Part shown: in pieces, positions 43,416 through 52,279 of the stretch
How positions within the stretch are numbered: the first letter of the stretch is position 1
Layout of the letters: each line of letters starts with the position of its first letter
Assembly (NCBI GenBank): GCA_964531335.1
Contig: CAZHEV010000006.1
Location: 62,001 to 126,000 of the forward strand
DNA from: CAZHEV01 sp964531335 [NCBI: uncultured bacterium]
GTDB taxonomy: Bacteria > Eisenbacteria > RBG-16-71-46 > CAZHEV01
Direction of reading: 5' to 3'
DNA length: 64,000 nucleotides
Notes under the pieces: generated by a model
Database searches by the model: none
What the model was told of the DNA's origin: nothing
The model's input: the letters and a program-made list of their open reading frames with translations, nothing else
Position numbers and translations under genes: made by a program

Positions 43416-45011
43416 CTACCACCGCCACTTGCCCTGGGTTCTCATGAAATCCAGGTCCGGTGAGAAAAGCCGGCGGATGTCCCTTATGCCCAGCGCGTTC
43501 ATGGCCATCCTGTCGATACCCAGGCCCCAGGCTATCACCGGCACCTCGACGTTGAGCGGGAGCACGACCTCGGGCCGGAAAAGACCGGCGCCGCCGAGCT
43601 CCATCCATCCGATCTCGGAGTGGTTTATGTGTAGCTCCACGCTGGGCTCCGTGAAGGGGAAGTAGGCCGGCGCGAACCGCACCTCCTCCGCGTGCGCGAC
43701 CTCCTCCGCGAAGAGCTTCAGCAAGCCGAGAAGGTGCCGGAAGTTTATCTCCTCGCCCAGCACGATCCCCTCTATCTGATAGAAGTCGCTCAAGTGAGTG
43801 GCGTCCACCTGCTCGTACCTGAAGCACCTTGCGATGGCGAAGTACTTTCCGGGCACATTGGGGCCTCCGGCCAGCGTCCTGGCTGAAAGAGAGGTGCCCT
43901 GGCTGCGCAGCACCAGCCGCCTCGCCCTCTCCGGATCGAACTTGTAGCCCCAGCCCTTGCTTCCGGTGCGCCAGCCGTCCTCGTGAGCGCGGGCCACTTG
44001 AGAGCCGAAGAGGTCGTCGACGGCTCCCCCCTCGGACGGGTTCTTAACGTAGTAGACGTCGTGTATGTCCCTGGCGGAATGGAACTGGGGCATGAAGAGG
44101 GCGTCCATGTTCCAGAACTCGTTCTCCACGAGAGGGCCTCTCATCTCCTCGAAGCCCAGCGCAAGGAACTTGTCCCTGACGAAATCCAGAAACCCCATGT
44201 AGGGGTGCCTCTTGCCCAAGACGGCGCGCGGCGGCTGAAGCCCTATGTTGTATCCGCGCACCTTCTTGTCCCGCCAGCTCCCGTCGGCGAGCATCTCCGC
44301 GGTAATCTGCGAGATCTCCCGCGAGTCGGCCCTGTCCTGCACCTTGGAGGCGAGATCGCGTCCCGCGCCTGTCAGCTCGTACCGGACCGAGACGCGCTCA
44401 TCCACCCTGAAAAGCCCCTTGGCCTTGCCTCGCTTTCTGGAATGCGCCTGGACGATGTCGCGATCGTCGGGATCGAGCGCATCCAGCTCCACCTCTCCTT
44501 CGGATGAGAGCTTCTCGAGAAGCCTCTGTGCGGCGTCGAATTGCGCCGCGGCCGCGCGGTCCTTCAAGACGAGCCGCCCGCCGGATACGATGTCCACGGC
44601 GCCGCAGTTCTTCAGAGCGCCTAAAGCCGCGCCCACATCGTCCTGCCGGTAGGAGTCATCGATCTTGAGCGCGGCGACGCTCACCGGCCGGCCGCCTTCC
44701 AGGGCCTTCAAGATCCTGAGCTCGGGCAGTCCGGCGGAGGCGCATCTCGCGCCCTGCTCGTTGAGCGAGACCAAAGTGGTGGCGGTCCTGTCCGTCTCGA
44801 CGATGAGCTTTCTCGCAAGCAGCCATTGGAGCGCCGTCCTGGCGTGCGCCTCATCCATCGACGCCCGGGCGACAAGGGCCGATTCCGATAACGAGCCCGG
44901 CTCCATTTCGAGCGCAGCCTTCAGCGTCTTGACCTCGAGGGGATGCAGCGAGTTCTGCAGTGCCGGCGGGAGACCGGAAGTCTCGTCGTCCTTGATATTG
45001 GGATCTTCCAC
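43416..45011 (-). CDS. pheS: Phenylalanyl-tRNA synthetase alpha chain, archaeal/eukaryotic-type
   Basis: A 531-residue alpha chain, against about 340 in typical bacteria. The extra N-terminal 220 residues contain winged-helix-like repeats (LEVKTLKAALEMEPGSLSES, ALQWLLARKLIVETD), as in archaeal and eukaryotic PheRS alpha. The class II core has HPYMGFLDFVRDKFLALGF, motif 2 FRYEQVDATHLSDFYQIEG and motif 3 GLGIDRMAMNALGI. The two subunits attach phenylalanine to tRNA. The start codon fits the length of homologues. Upstream, 300 bases hold no gene. Confidence 0.93.
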   Translation of the reverse strand: MEDPNIKDDETSGLPPALQNSLHPLEVKTLKAALEMEPGSLSESALVARASMDEAHARTALQWLLARKLIVETDRTATTLVSLNEQGARCASAGLPELRILKALEGGRPVSVAALKIDDSYRQDDVGAALGALKNCGAVDIVSGGRLVLKDRAAAAQFDAAQRLLEKLSSEGEVELDALDPDDRDIVQAHSRKRGKAKGLFRVDERVSVRYELTGAGRDLASKVQDRADSREISQITAEMLADGSWRDKKVRGYNIGLQPPRAVLGKRHPYMGFLDFVRDKFLALGFEEMRGPLVENEFWNMDALFMPQFHSARDIHDVYYVKNPSEGGAVDDLFGSQVARAHEDGWRTGSKGWGYKFDPERARRLVLRSQGTSLSARTLAGGPNVPGKYFAIARCFRYEQVDATHLSDFYQIEGIVLGEEINFRHLLGLLKLFAEEVAHAEEVRFAPAYFPFTEPSVELHINHSEIGWMELGGAGLFRPEVVLPLNVEVPVIAWGLGIDRMAMNALGIRDIRRLFSPDLDFMRTQGKWRW

Positions 45012-45307
45012 TTGGTCAATACCCTCTTCGATCGACGCCTTGCGCGGCCTGGGCCGGAGGCGGCGCGACCCGGCGACGAAACGATCGGATTGAGGCCGGC
45101 CTTCGCGCCCGCGCCTATCGGCGAATAGAGCGGCTCCGGGCGAGGTCGCGGCTCAAAGGGGCCGGGGCGCGGCGTATCAAGAGCCCCAAAAACTCATAAC
45201 CTCGAATAATCCAACGAATTAGCTCAGGGGAGTCTAGCACTGGGCGGCCGCCGTGTCAACGCAGCGCGCGCCCGAGTAGTGTCCTGATTCGGCAATGCGG
45301 AAATAGC
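45012..45307 (+). other. Non-coding stretch upstream of PheS
   Basis: No gene, tRNA or clear T-box is visible. It must hold the minus-strand promoter of pheST. The word GCCCCAAAAAC at 45183-45193 recurs at 47351-47361 on the far side of the adjacent low-GC island. Confidence 0.4.
45183..45193 (+). repeat. 11-base direct repeat, left copy
   Basis: GCCCCAAAAAC, matching the copy at 47351-47361. The two copies flank the transposase scrap and the three-gene TIGR04255 operon, so they may mark the insertion of that island; the repeat is short. Confidence 0.3.
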
Positions 45308-45324
45308 TTGCCCCCAGGTTCTGT

Positions 45325-45610
45325 GGAGGCCCCGTCCTACGTTGAGCGGCACAACCACAGTCTGAGAATGTGCTGCCGGTGGTTCACGGGCTTAACCAAC
45401 GCATTCAGCAAGAAGCTGGAGAACCCGAAAGCCGCTCTGGGACTCTACTTTTTCTGGTATAACTCCGTGCGCATACACAGAAGCTTGCGTGTGATTCCCG
45501 CAATGGAGGCGGGAATCACAGATCGGGCGTGGGGCTTGAAGACGTCCTCTCCAACCGAGGATGAAGATGCCCTGATGATTGAGTTGATTGGCATAGTTGA
45601 AAACCGCTGA
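45325..45610 (+). pseudogene. IS1-family transposase C-terminal fragment
   Basis: About 90 residues matching the C-terminal part of IS1-family DDE transposases: APSYVERHNHSLRMCCRWFT, LTNAFSKKLENPKAALGLYF, WYNSVRIHRSLRVIPAMEAG. The final catalytic Glu region (YVERHN) is present, but the N-terminal half and the inverted repeats are missing. It lies at the edge of a low-GC island. Confidence 0.8.
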
Positions 45611-45621
45611 GACTGTTGTGT

Positions 45622-46002
45622 TCATACGCCGCTTCGCAGCCGCAAAATCGCCGCAGTGGCCAATTCTTTAGCGAGATGCATCCGTTTTGCCTTCTCCTTG
45701 GGCCAGTCTGAAATATTGGCGTGGCGAGGAGGATCGTCATCAAGTTCAAGAGACAGCCCTGCCTCAAGAACGGCATCCGACTCGATCTCAGCATGTCCAT
45801 GGAGATTCCTCCCCCTTCGCCCCACAACAAGCTCGTCCCCAAGTTCCCATATTCTCTCCATAGAAAGGCCAGCCACCCTAAAGACCGACGTAGCGCCATT
45901 GTTGGGCAGAAAGGCGCGAGCCTTCACGCAACGTTTCTTAGGGCTGTAATGAGATCTACTGAACAGATATCTTGCCAGTGGCTCGTGCTCAGAGTTACGC
46001 AT
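45622..46002 (-). CDS. Hypothetical protein, third gene of TIGR04255 operon
   Basis: A 126-residue protein. Its pattern (EPLARYLFSRSHYSPKKRCV, VFRVAGLSMERIWELGDELV, DDPPRHANISDWP) is one I have seen as a small conserved protein next to TIGR04255-family genes; no domain function is known to me. It starts 18 bases after the preceding gene's stop on the same strand. Lower GC than the backbone suggests recent acquisition. Confidence 0.7.
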   Translation of the reverse strand: MRNSEHEPLARYLFSRSHYSPKKRCVKARAFLPNNGATSVFRVAGLSMERIWELGDELVVGRRGRNLHGHAEIESDAVLEAGLSLELDDDPPRHANISDWPKEKAKRMHLAKELATAAILRLRSGV

Positions 46003-46020
46003 GGTAGTAGAGGTCGTTGG

Positions 46021-46512
46021 CTATCTAAGCCGAGAAAGATGTTCAAGGATCGCACGTGGAATCTCATCTTCAAAATGCTCTACGCCGTATACTCGCGCTT
46101 GTCCAAAGCGCGCAGCGAAGGTCAACTCATCGTTCGGACCAATACTAATGGTAACCGATGAATTCCCTTCACCATACCAATCAAGCGAAACCTCCCCATC
46201 CGGATCAATCCCAATCTCTAAGTTCAACAGACTCATAGGGAGGGCTTTGATGAACTTTACGGCATTAACAAACGAGTGAAAATCCACTTCTTTGCCGCCA
46301 TAGCCATCCCAATCACTCTCCAATGATCCGCTCACAACAGACTCCAGCTCCCTTAGTGCAACGCGATACGGTTCCAGGTAAATTACTCCTGGGTCATCAA
46401 GCCGATTTGCGTACCACGTGGCCTTACCTTCGAGATCTGATGCTTCTTGACTCCAGCCAGAGCTGGTGAAAGACGAGGCTGTTGGTTCATCGTCCAAAAC
46501 TGCAGTTGTCAT
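46021..46512 (-). CDS. Hypothetical protein, second gene of TIGR04255 operon
   Basis: A 163-residue protein. The central part (LESDWDGYGGKEVDFHSFVN, then KFIKALPMSLLNLEIGIDPD, GEVSLDWYGEGNSSVTISIG) is a compact alpha/beta pattern found in proteins of unknown function that accompany TIGR04255 genes. Its ATG overlaps the stop of the TIGR04255 gene by four bases. No catalytic motif is evident. Confidence 0.75.
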   Translation of the reverse strand: MTTAVLDDEPTASSFTSSGWSQEASDLEGKATWYANRLDDPGVIYLEPYRVALRELESVVSGSLESDWDGYGGKEVDFHSFVNAVKFIKALPMSLLNLEIGIDPDGEVSLDWYGEGNSSVTISIGPNDELTFAARFGQARVYGVEHFEDEIPRAILEHLSRLR

Positions 46513-47249
46513 TGATACATCCCCGCTGTCTTTTCTGTTACATAGTTGAAGAAAATCTGGTTCTTGAGCGCGTGCAGGCTCTCAAATACATCTTCCAGTT
46601 TGTCACCCCTAGGCTCATAGTCGCGCTCGGAGTAGACATCAATATCCAGCAAGAAAACAATCAGTCTTTCCGCAGACCTCGGCTCAAGAGCCTGAATAAT
46701 GTTCGCTGATAGCTTCGCATCCTCGTCACTAACAACGATCCTCTTGAAGTAGTTCGACATCTGTCTGGGGACGTTTTCAGGGATCGTCGGCGGATCTGTA
46801 ATATAGTGAGAGATATCACCCGGCAAAGGGATATTGATATGATTGATATACCTGACGGCTACTCGGGAGACGCTCTCTGGCGAAGAGCAGCCAACGTACA
46901 ATTCCCAGAGCCTCCACGCCTCGGCAAAGACCTCATCCCAGGACGTATAGGGACGCAGCTTGTTGAAGGTGAAACCGTCGCGACGGAATTGTGCTATTTG
47001 AGCATTTGTTTGCGAACGGAATCTCAAACCATGCATGCCCCTATCAACCGTTGTTTGGGAGATCTGCTTACCATCTATCTTAACATCACCCTTGAAAAGG
47101 CGAGCCTGCTCCATCACGGGATAGTCACTACCTATCTCTCCTTTGAGAACCTCAAATGAAGAGGGGTCGAAATTATCCGGAAGACGCGCCCGGAAATCGA
47201 CAATCGCCTCCGTTATCGGAGCCTTGCTCAGGTGTCTCTGGGTAGCCAT
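46509..47249 (-). CDS. TIGR04255-family protein
   Basis: A 246-residue protein of the sporadically distributed TIGR04255 family: HLSKAPITEAIVDFRARLPD at the start, QAIFQ-type strands in the middle (LRFRSQTNAQIAQFRRDGFT, FNKLRPYTSWDEVFAEAWRL), VAVRYINHINIPLPG and FLLDIDVYSERDYEP near the end. The family is patchily found across bacteria, often in islands, and its function is unknown. It heads a three-gene operon with two small conserved proteins and lies in a stretch of lower GC beside an IS1 remnant. Confidence 0.88.
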   Translation of the reverse strand: MATQRHLSKAPITEAIVDFRARLPDNFDPSSFEVLKGEIGSDYPVMEQARLFKGDVKIDGKQISQTTVDRGMHGLRFRSQTNAQIAQFRRDGFTFNKLRPYTSWDEVFAEAWRLWELYVGCSSPESVSRVAVRYINHINIPLPGDISHYITDPPTIPENVPRQMSNYFKRIVVSDEDAKLSANIIQALEPRSAERLIVFLLDIDVYSERDYEPRGDKLEDVFESLHALKNQIFFNYVTEKTAGMYQ

Positions 47250-47350
47250 GATCTAAGCCGTCGCCCGACCCTCCCTGCGGGCCCACGAAAGGTACCGCAG
47301 ATACCTTCGTAAACTTGAGCGAATCCAACGCAACCTAGGTCGCTAATCGG

Positions 47351-47361
47351 GCCCCAAAAAC
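47351..47361 (+). repeat. 11-base direct repeat, right copy
   Basis: GCCCCAAAAAC, identical to 45183-45193; possible island boundary. Confidence 0.3.
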
Positions 47362-47371
47362 CTCGACCAGG

Positions 47372-47400
47372 GTGTCCCTTCGCGTTGGGACACATTTTTA
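47372..47400 (+). terminator. Rho-independent-type hairpin
   Basis: GTGTCCC and GGGACAC pair across an eight-base loop and are followed by ATTTTTA on the plus strand. No plus-strand gene lies close upstream, so its transcript is unclear. Confidence 0.5.
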
Positions 47401-47706
47401 CCATATCACGGTCATGTCAACCTTTTCTTTTACTACCCTCCAGAAGTCCATCCAGTTCCCATCTGATGGCTCCAGACAAGAAAGAATCATGCCAACGCTG
47501 TATTTCCCTCAGACTTATCTACCAACCAATACAAGCCAAAATAGGCCCCCCCCACGCTGGCTTGCTCGCTCCCGAGACCCAGTAGGTGCATGCCTGGACA
47601 TCCCCGGCGATCCCTGCGCGCTTCGGGGAGCTAGCCTACTTCGCAGGCGGATCTCGGCTGGCTCCCGCGCACGGTCAGGAGGTTCGGCGCCGGGACGAAA
47701 GCCAGG

Positions 47707-48630
47707 CTACTTCTTACTTCCGCGCAGGTCGGTCTTGTCGCCCTCCAGCACGACACGGCTGCCGGGCGGGACGCTCTCCAGGAGCCACACGTTGCCGCCG
47801 ATGATCGAGCCTTTCCCTATCGTCACGCGGCCCAGGATCGTCGCGCCCGAGTAGATTATTACGTCGTCCTCCACGATGGGGTGGCGGTCGATCCCCTTGA
47901 TGGGGTTTCCGTTCTCGTCGAGGGGAAAGCTCTTCGCGCCGAGTGTCACGCCCTGGTAGATCCTGACGTTGTTGCCCAGGCGACATGTCTCGCCTATGAC
48001 TACCCCGGTGCCGTGGTCGATGAAGAAGCTCTCGCCAATGGTGGCGCCGGGATGGATGTCGATCCCGGTCACGCTGTGAGCGTGCTCGGTGATGATCCGG
48101 GGAATGAGCGGCACTGCCAGCTTGTAGAGCAGGTGCGCTATTCTATAGCTCGTTATGGCTATTATGCCCGGGTAGCAGAAGACCGTCTCGTCCGGCGACG
48201 TGGCGGCGGGGTCCCCTATGTATGCTCCCTGGACGTCGGTCGACAGGAGCCTCTGAACCTCCGGGAGGCTGTCCACGAAGGACAGGATAATGGAGCTGGA
48301 AAGGTCCTCGCAGACGGCGCACTCATCGGCCGGCTTGTCGCAGACGAAACATACGCCGCGCTTGATCTGCTCTTGCAGATCTCGGGTCACTCGGTCCAGC
48401 GTCGCTCCCACGTGATATCGCATGCTGGCCGCGTCCAGCTCCGAGATCCCGAAGTAGCCGGGGAACAGGATCGAGCGAAGCTCTTCGACTGTATCCACTA
48501 TCTTGTCTCTGGACGGAAGAGGCTGGCCGTGCCCGCGCCTTACCGGCCCGAGGAGGCCCGTCGTCTGCGCGCAGAGCTTCTCGACGACGGAGTCCAGCCT
48601 CTTGTCCTGCCCGCTCTTTCTGTCGCTCAT
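47707..48630 (-). CDS. cysE: Serine O-acetyltransferase
   Basis: A 307-residue enzyme of the long-N-terminus (EpsC-like) type. The C-terminal left-handed beta-helix is visible from about residue 200: GIDIHPGATIGESFFIDHGT, GVVIGETCRLGNNVRIYQGV, then GATILGRVTIGKGSIIGGNV. Catalytic His/Asp residues lie in SFFIDHGTG and DRHPIVEDD. It makes O-acetylserine from serine and acetyl-CoA for the synthase encoded upstream. I chose the ATG at 48628-48630 with GGGAGG five bases upstream; an earlier GTG has no ribosome site. A cysteine-rich segment in the N-terminal part (CFVCDKPADECAVCE) is unusual and could bind metal. Confidence 0.92.
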   Translation of the reverse strand: MSDRKSGQDKRLDSVVEKLCAQTTGLLGPVRRGHGQPLPSRDKIVDTVEELRSILFPGYFGISELDAASMRYHVGATLDRVTRDLQEQIKRGVCFVCDKPADECAVCEDLSSSIILSFVDSLPEVQRLLSTDVQGAYIGDPAATSPDETVFCYPGIIAITSYRIAHLLYKLAVPLIPRIITEHAHSVTGIDIHPGATIGESFFIDHGTGVVIGETCRLGNNVRIYQGVTLGAKSFPLDENGNPIKGIDRHPIVEDDVIIYSGATILGRVTIGKGSIIGGNVWLLESVPPGSRVVLEGDKTDLRGSKK

Positions 48631-48720
48631 GAATGCCTCCCTGCTTGACGGTCTCTCGAGCTCCCCCGCCTTGTCAAAGACCTCTACGCTCGCCGTGAAG
48701 TCTACCACCAGGCGGGGTCA

Positions 48721-49647
48721 TTACTCCTGAAACAGCCAGGTGCTGAGATATCTCTCGCCGGTGTCGCACACCACGAAGACTATGATCTTGCCTTTGCTCT
48801 CCGGTCTCTTGGCGACCTCCAGGGCCGCCCAGAGCGCGGCGCCGGCCGAGATCCCGGCCAGGATCCCCTCCTCCCGAGCGAGCCTTCTGGCCATCACGCC
48901 GGCGTCCTCGTGCCGCACCTGGATCACCTCGTCGATGAGGCCCGTGTCGAGCACTTCCGGGACGAAGCCGGCTCCTATGCCCTGGATCTTGTGAGGGCCC
49001 GGCCGTCCACCAGAGAGGACGGGCGAATCCGCCGGCTCGACGGCGATGGACTTGAAATCCGGCTTTCGTTCCTTTATGACCTTCGAGACGCCGGTTATGG
49101 TGCCGCCCGTTCCCACCCCCGCAACTAGAATATCGACCTTTCCCTCGGTATCATTCCAGATCTCTTCGGCGGTGGTCCGCGCATGGACCTCCGGGTTCGC
49201 AGGGTTGGTGAACTGCGACGGTATGAAGTAGCTCGGGTTCGACGCCGCCATCTCCTCGGCTTTCTTTATGGCCCCCGGCATGCCCTCCGCGCCAGGGGTG
49301 AGCACAAGGTCCGCCCCCAGTGCCGCCAGGAGCTGCCTTCGCTCCATGCTCATGCTCTCCGGCATGGTCAGCGTGAGACGGTAACCTTTGGAGGCGCACA
49401 CGAAGGCGAGGGCGACACCCGTGTTTCCGCTGGTCGGCTCGAGGATCACCGTGTTCGGGCCCATTCTGCCGTCCCTCTCGGCCGCCTCTATCATGCTCAG
49501 CCCAATCCGGTCTTTGACGCTGGAACATGGGTTTAGAGACTCCATCTTGCCCAGTATGCGGGCTTCGAGCCCGGCACCTATCCGGGAAAGCTCCACCAGC
49601 GGGGTGTTCCCGATGAGATCGACTATGCTTTTCGCAACCGGCGCCAT
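48721..49647 (-). CDS. cysK: Cysteine synthase
   Basis: A 308-residue PLP enzyme: [20 protein letters not shown] has the Schiff-base lysine, [20 protein letters not shown] and [20 protein letters not shown] bind the substrate and the PLP phosphate, and [15 protein letters not shown] is the late loop. It converts O-acetylserine and sulfide to cysteine. The acetyltransferase gene follows 90 bases downstream, giving a complete cysteine-from-serine operon. RBS GGAGG lies close before the ATG. Confidence 0.94.
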   Translation of the reverse strand: MAPVAKSIVDLIGNTPLVELSRIGAGLEARILGKMESLNPCSSVKDRIGLSMIEAAERDGRMGPNTVILEPTSGNTGVALAFVCASKGYRLTLTMPESMSMERRQLLAALGADLVLTPGAEGMPGAIKKAEEMAASNPSYFIPSQFTNPANPEVHARTTAEEIWNDTEGKVDILVAGVGTGGTITGVSKVIKERKPDFKSIAVEPADSPVLSGGRPGPHKIQGIGAGFVPEVLDTGLIDEVIQVRHEDAGVMARRLAREEGILAGISAGAALWAALEVAKRPESKGKIIVFVVCDTGERYLSTWLFQE

Positions 49648-49991
49648 TTTTCACCTCCATGCCACCTGAAACTCAGGCCGGACAGATTGTGAAGCTCGCT
49701 GAGGGCCTGACCGGCCAGGCGAGAGAATCCGACGGACAAGCAGAGGGAGTTTTCAATCATAACACGACGGGGAGGTCATGACATCACCATGGGCTGGGTC
49801 GCGAGATGGGTCGAGACGGCACGTGACGAGGAATGGCGGCGGAGTGGCGGGCGTGGCGGCGGCCCGTGGCGGGCGAGTCCGGGCCGAGTGCGGCCCGGGG
49901 CGGTCCAGCGCCGCCCGAGTGCGGCTCGCGGCAGCGGAGCGCGTGGCGGCGGCCCGCGGCGCCGGGCCGCGGGCCTTCACCGGTGTCGCGG
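49648..49991 (+). other. GC-rich non-coding stretch between cysK and peroxiredoxin
   Basis: No credible gene. It is dominated by very GC-rich repeats of GGCGGCGGCCCG-type words between 49850 and 49975; open frames there encode only Arg/Gly/Ala low-complexity strings. It includes the upstream region of cysK. Confidence 0.5.
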
Positions 49992-50642
49992 TTACTTCTC
50001 GAGCGGCTTGTGGCAGAACCACCAATCGTAGCACTCGAACTCCTCGAGCCTGCTCTTGGCGGTCTTGTGATCCTTCGCCGGCGGGACTATCACCCTGTCG
50101 CCGATCAGCTCGTTTTTCGGCCAGCCCGCGGGGATCGCTCCCTGCGCGTCCGACGTCTGGAGGGCCTCCACCGCGCGGACGACTTCGTCTATGTTCCTCC
50201 CGACCTCTTGCGGGTAGTAGAGGACAAGGCGGACTTTCCCGTTAGGGTCGCCGACGAAGACGGCGCGCACCGTGTTGGTGCCTTTGCCCGGATGCAGCAG
50301 GCCGAGCTTGTTGGCTATGGTGTCGTTGGCCGCGATGATGGGGAAGCTGATATCCACGTCGAGCTTCTCCTTTATCCACTCCACCCACTTTATGTGCGAG
50401 AAGACCTGGTCCACGGACATTCCGATCAGCGCGCAGTTCAGCCGGTCGAACTCCGCAATCCTTTTCTGGAACGCCACGAACTCCGTTGTGCACACCGGCG
50501 TGAAGTCCGCCGGGTGGCTGAACAGCACGAACCACTTTCCCTTGAGGTCGGCCGGTATGTTCATCGGCCCATGCGTGGTCTGCACCTCGAGGGCCGGGAA
50601 GTCGTCACCCAACAAGGGCATGGTCATCTTGCTTTCCTCCAT
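49992..50642 (-). CDS. Peroxiredoxin, Prx6/1-Cys type
   Basis: A 216-residue peroxiredoxin: [20 protein letters not shown] holds the peroxidatic Cys and the T-x-x-C context, [19 protein letters not shown] and [20 protein letters not shown] are typical of the Prx6 group. It also carries a C-terminal CYDWWFCHK, which may supply a resolving Cys. It reduces H2O2 and alkyl hydroperoxides. It is the last gene of the PerR-like cluster. Two starts, each with a ribosome site, are possible (50640-50642 and five codons later). Confidence 0.9.
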   Translation of the reverse strand: MEESKMTMPLLGDDFPALEVQTTHGPMNIPADLKGKWFVLFSHPADFTPVCTTEFVAFQKRIAEFDRLNCALIGMSVDQVFSHIKWVEWIKEKLDVDISFPIIAANDTIANKLGLLHPGKGTNTVRAVFVGDPNGKVRLVLYYPQEVGRNIDEVVRAVEALQTSDAQGAIPAGWPKNELIGDRVIVPPAKDHKTAKSRLEEFECYDWWFCHKPLEK

Positions 50643-50688
50643 TACTGCGCACTCCTTTCTTTCGAGGTCGATACGCCTCGCCGGCCCT

Positions 50689-51102
50689 CTAGTGCTTGCC
50701 GGGGGCCAGCTCCACTCCTCGCCTTTCATGGGTCACGTAGGCCTCTATGGCCACCATCTCGGCGCCGTCCGGCTCCAGAGGCTCTCCTTCGAGCGGGTTC
50801 ATCAGGCACCAGTTGATCATGTCACGGAGGGCCACCACCCTGCCGAGCTGCTGCTGAAACTTCGGATATGTCTCGGGATGCGTGTTGGCGGCGTTGGGAT
50901 GGCACTGCGCGCAGGCGACGCCGTTGGTGCCCAGGTCGGCGCTCACCCAAAGCTCGCGTCCGGTCTGCACGACGCTCATGTACTCCTTCTCCCAGCGCTT
51001 GAGATCCTCCTCCGCGAACTCGTCCGCCTGGGCCGCGAAGAGCCCCACTATCACGGCTAGAGCTCCAACCGCAAAGGCCGTTACCGCGATCTTCCTGGAC
51101 AT
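50689..51102 (-). CDS. Small c-type cytochrome
   Basis: A 137-residue exported protein with a signal peptide ([20 protein letters not shown], cleavage near QADEF) and one haem-binding motif, CAQCH at about 65-69. The stretch [20 protein letters not shown] and [15 protein letters not shown] resembles single-haem cytochromes of the SoxX/SoxA-like class. It sits between a metallophosphoesterase and a peroxiredoxin in the peroxide cluster, and may hand electrons to the di-haem peroxidase upstream. Confidence 0.82.
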   Translation of the reverse strand: MSRKIAVTAFAVGALAVIVGLFAAQADEFAEEDLKRWEKEYMSVVQTGRELWVSADLGTNGVACAQCHPNAANTHPETYPKFQQQLGRVVALRDMINWCLMNPLEGEPLEPDGAEMVAIEAYVTHERRGVELAPGKH

Positions 51103-51191
51103 AGATCTTATCTCCTTATCAAGAGCCCCTTGTTCGGCCCTGCGCCGTCCGCAGGCACTTTTCCCGGCGGCGCCGAGCCGGCCGCCGTCTG

Positions 51192-52268
51192 CTAGTAGTG
51201 GACCTGAGGCGCCACCCGGCCTGCCGGGTCCTGGAACTGCTTGTCCCGCGGCCGCTTCGTCTTCGGGTCATAGGCCACTGTGCGGTCCGTGTTGTCGTAC
51301 AGCTTGTAGTTCATCCCCGCGCGTCCCGCGAACACGTCCACTGTCTGCCACCCGGTGGCGTCCCTCTCGAAGAAGGGGTCCGCGCGGTTCATGGGCACTG
51401 TAATCTCCGGCCAGTTGACTTCCGCCTGGGAATAGGTCTCGGGATAAGGCCACGGCCACGCCGTAGCCATCACCGCGTAGAAGCTTATGTTGTCGATCTG
51501 GTTGTACTGGATCTGGTGCACGTGCCCGTAGACGACCGTGACGTCGTCGAAGGGCTTGAGGAGCGACTGCACCTGTTCGGCGTCCTCGGTCCAGAAATTC
51601 CATCCCTTGTAGATCTTCTGGATCGGCGAGTGGGAGAAGAGCACTATCGGCGTGTCCGCCTTCACCTTCTCCAGGTCTTTGCGGAGCCACTCCCGCTGCG
51701 TCTCCCCGACCATGAACGGAGAGCCGTTGGGATTGTCGAGGCCGGCCATCTCCAGCATGCGTTGCTCGGCGCTTGGCCAGCGCTCGTGCGTCCACTCGTC
51801 GTAGGTGAGGATGCTGTTCAGCGTGATGAAGTGGACCCCCTTGTGGTCCCAACTATAGAACTGTGGCCCGAACAGCTCCGACCAGTACCCGCCGAGGTCG
51901 AGGTAGTAGTCGTGCTCCCCCATCACGTGGTAGGTCTTGTACTTGAGATCGGAGAGCATCTCGGCGCCGTGATCGAGCTCCGGCTTCGTGCCTAGCTGCG
52001 CCAGGTCGCCTCCGAACACGACGAAGTCCGGCTTCGGGTCGAGGAGGTTCGTCTCGGCCACGGCCCGGATGAGCCCCCGGTCCCAGTTTCGTACGAACTG
52101 CGTGCCGGAGATGTGCTGTATGTGCGAATCGGATATGTAGGCGAAGGTGAAGTCCTTGCTCTTGTCCGCGAACGCGAGCTTCACGGTGCCCACCGGGAGA
52201 CAGCTCGCGGCCGCGAGCGCCCCCGCCCCCTTCAGAAAATCACGGCGGCTGAAACCGGACCTGCTCAT
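51192..52268 (-). CDS. Tat-exported metallophosphoesterase
   Basis: A 358-residue calcineurin-like phosphoesterase with a twin-arginine signal (SRRDFLKGAGALAAAS). Metal-ligand blocks: YISDSHIQHI, VVFGGDLAQLG, HVMGEHDYYLD, VLFSHSPIQK and YGHVHQIQYN. The third block normally reads GNHD/E; here the Asn ligand is replaced by Glu. It is in the peroxide operon, 12 bases after the di-haem peroxidase. The substrate is unknown; a role in envelope phospho-metabolism under oxidative stress is possible. Confidence 0.88.
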   Translation of the reverse strand: MSRSGFSRRDFLKGAGALAAASCLPVGTVKLAFADKSKDFTFAYISDSHIQHISGTQFVRNWDRGLIRAVAETNLLDPKPDFVVFGGDLAQLGTKPELDHGAEMLSDLKYKTYHVMGEHDYYLDLGGYWSELFGPQFYSWDHKGVHFITLNSILTYDEWTHERWPSAEQRMLEMAGLDNPNGSPFMVGETQREWLRKDLEKVKADTPIVLFSHSPIQKIYKGWNFWTEDAEQVQSLLKPFDDVTVVYGHVHQIQYNQIDNISFYAVMATAWPWPYPETYSQAEVNWPEITVPMNRADPFFERDATGWQTVDVFAGRAGMNYKLYDNTDRTVAYDPKTKRPRDKQFQDPAGRVAPQVHY

Positions 52269-52279
52269 GGTCGCCTCCT

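Larger units (their letters stand above)
47250..47706 (+). other. Non-coding stretch right of the TIGR04255 operon
   Basis: No gene is supported. It contains the second copy of GCCCCAAAAAC (47351-47361) and a terminator-like hairpin at 47372-47400. GC rises again towards the serine acetyltransferase gene. Confidence 0.45.

Noticed and set aside
49789-50245. Several overlapping plus-strand frames in the GC-rich gap before the peroxiredoxin gene
   Set aside because: They encode only Arg/Gly/Ala-rich low-complexity strings created by GGC/GCG repeats and overlap a well-supported gene on the other strand.
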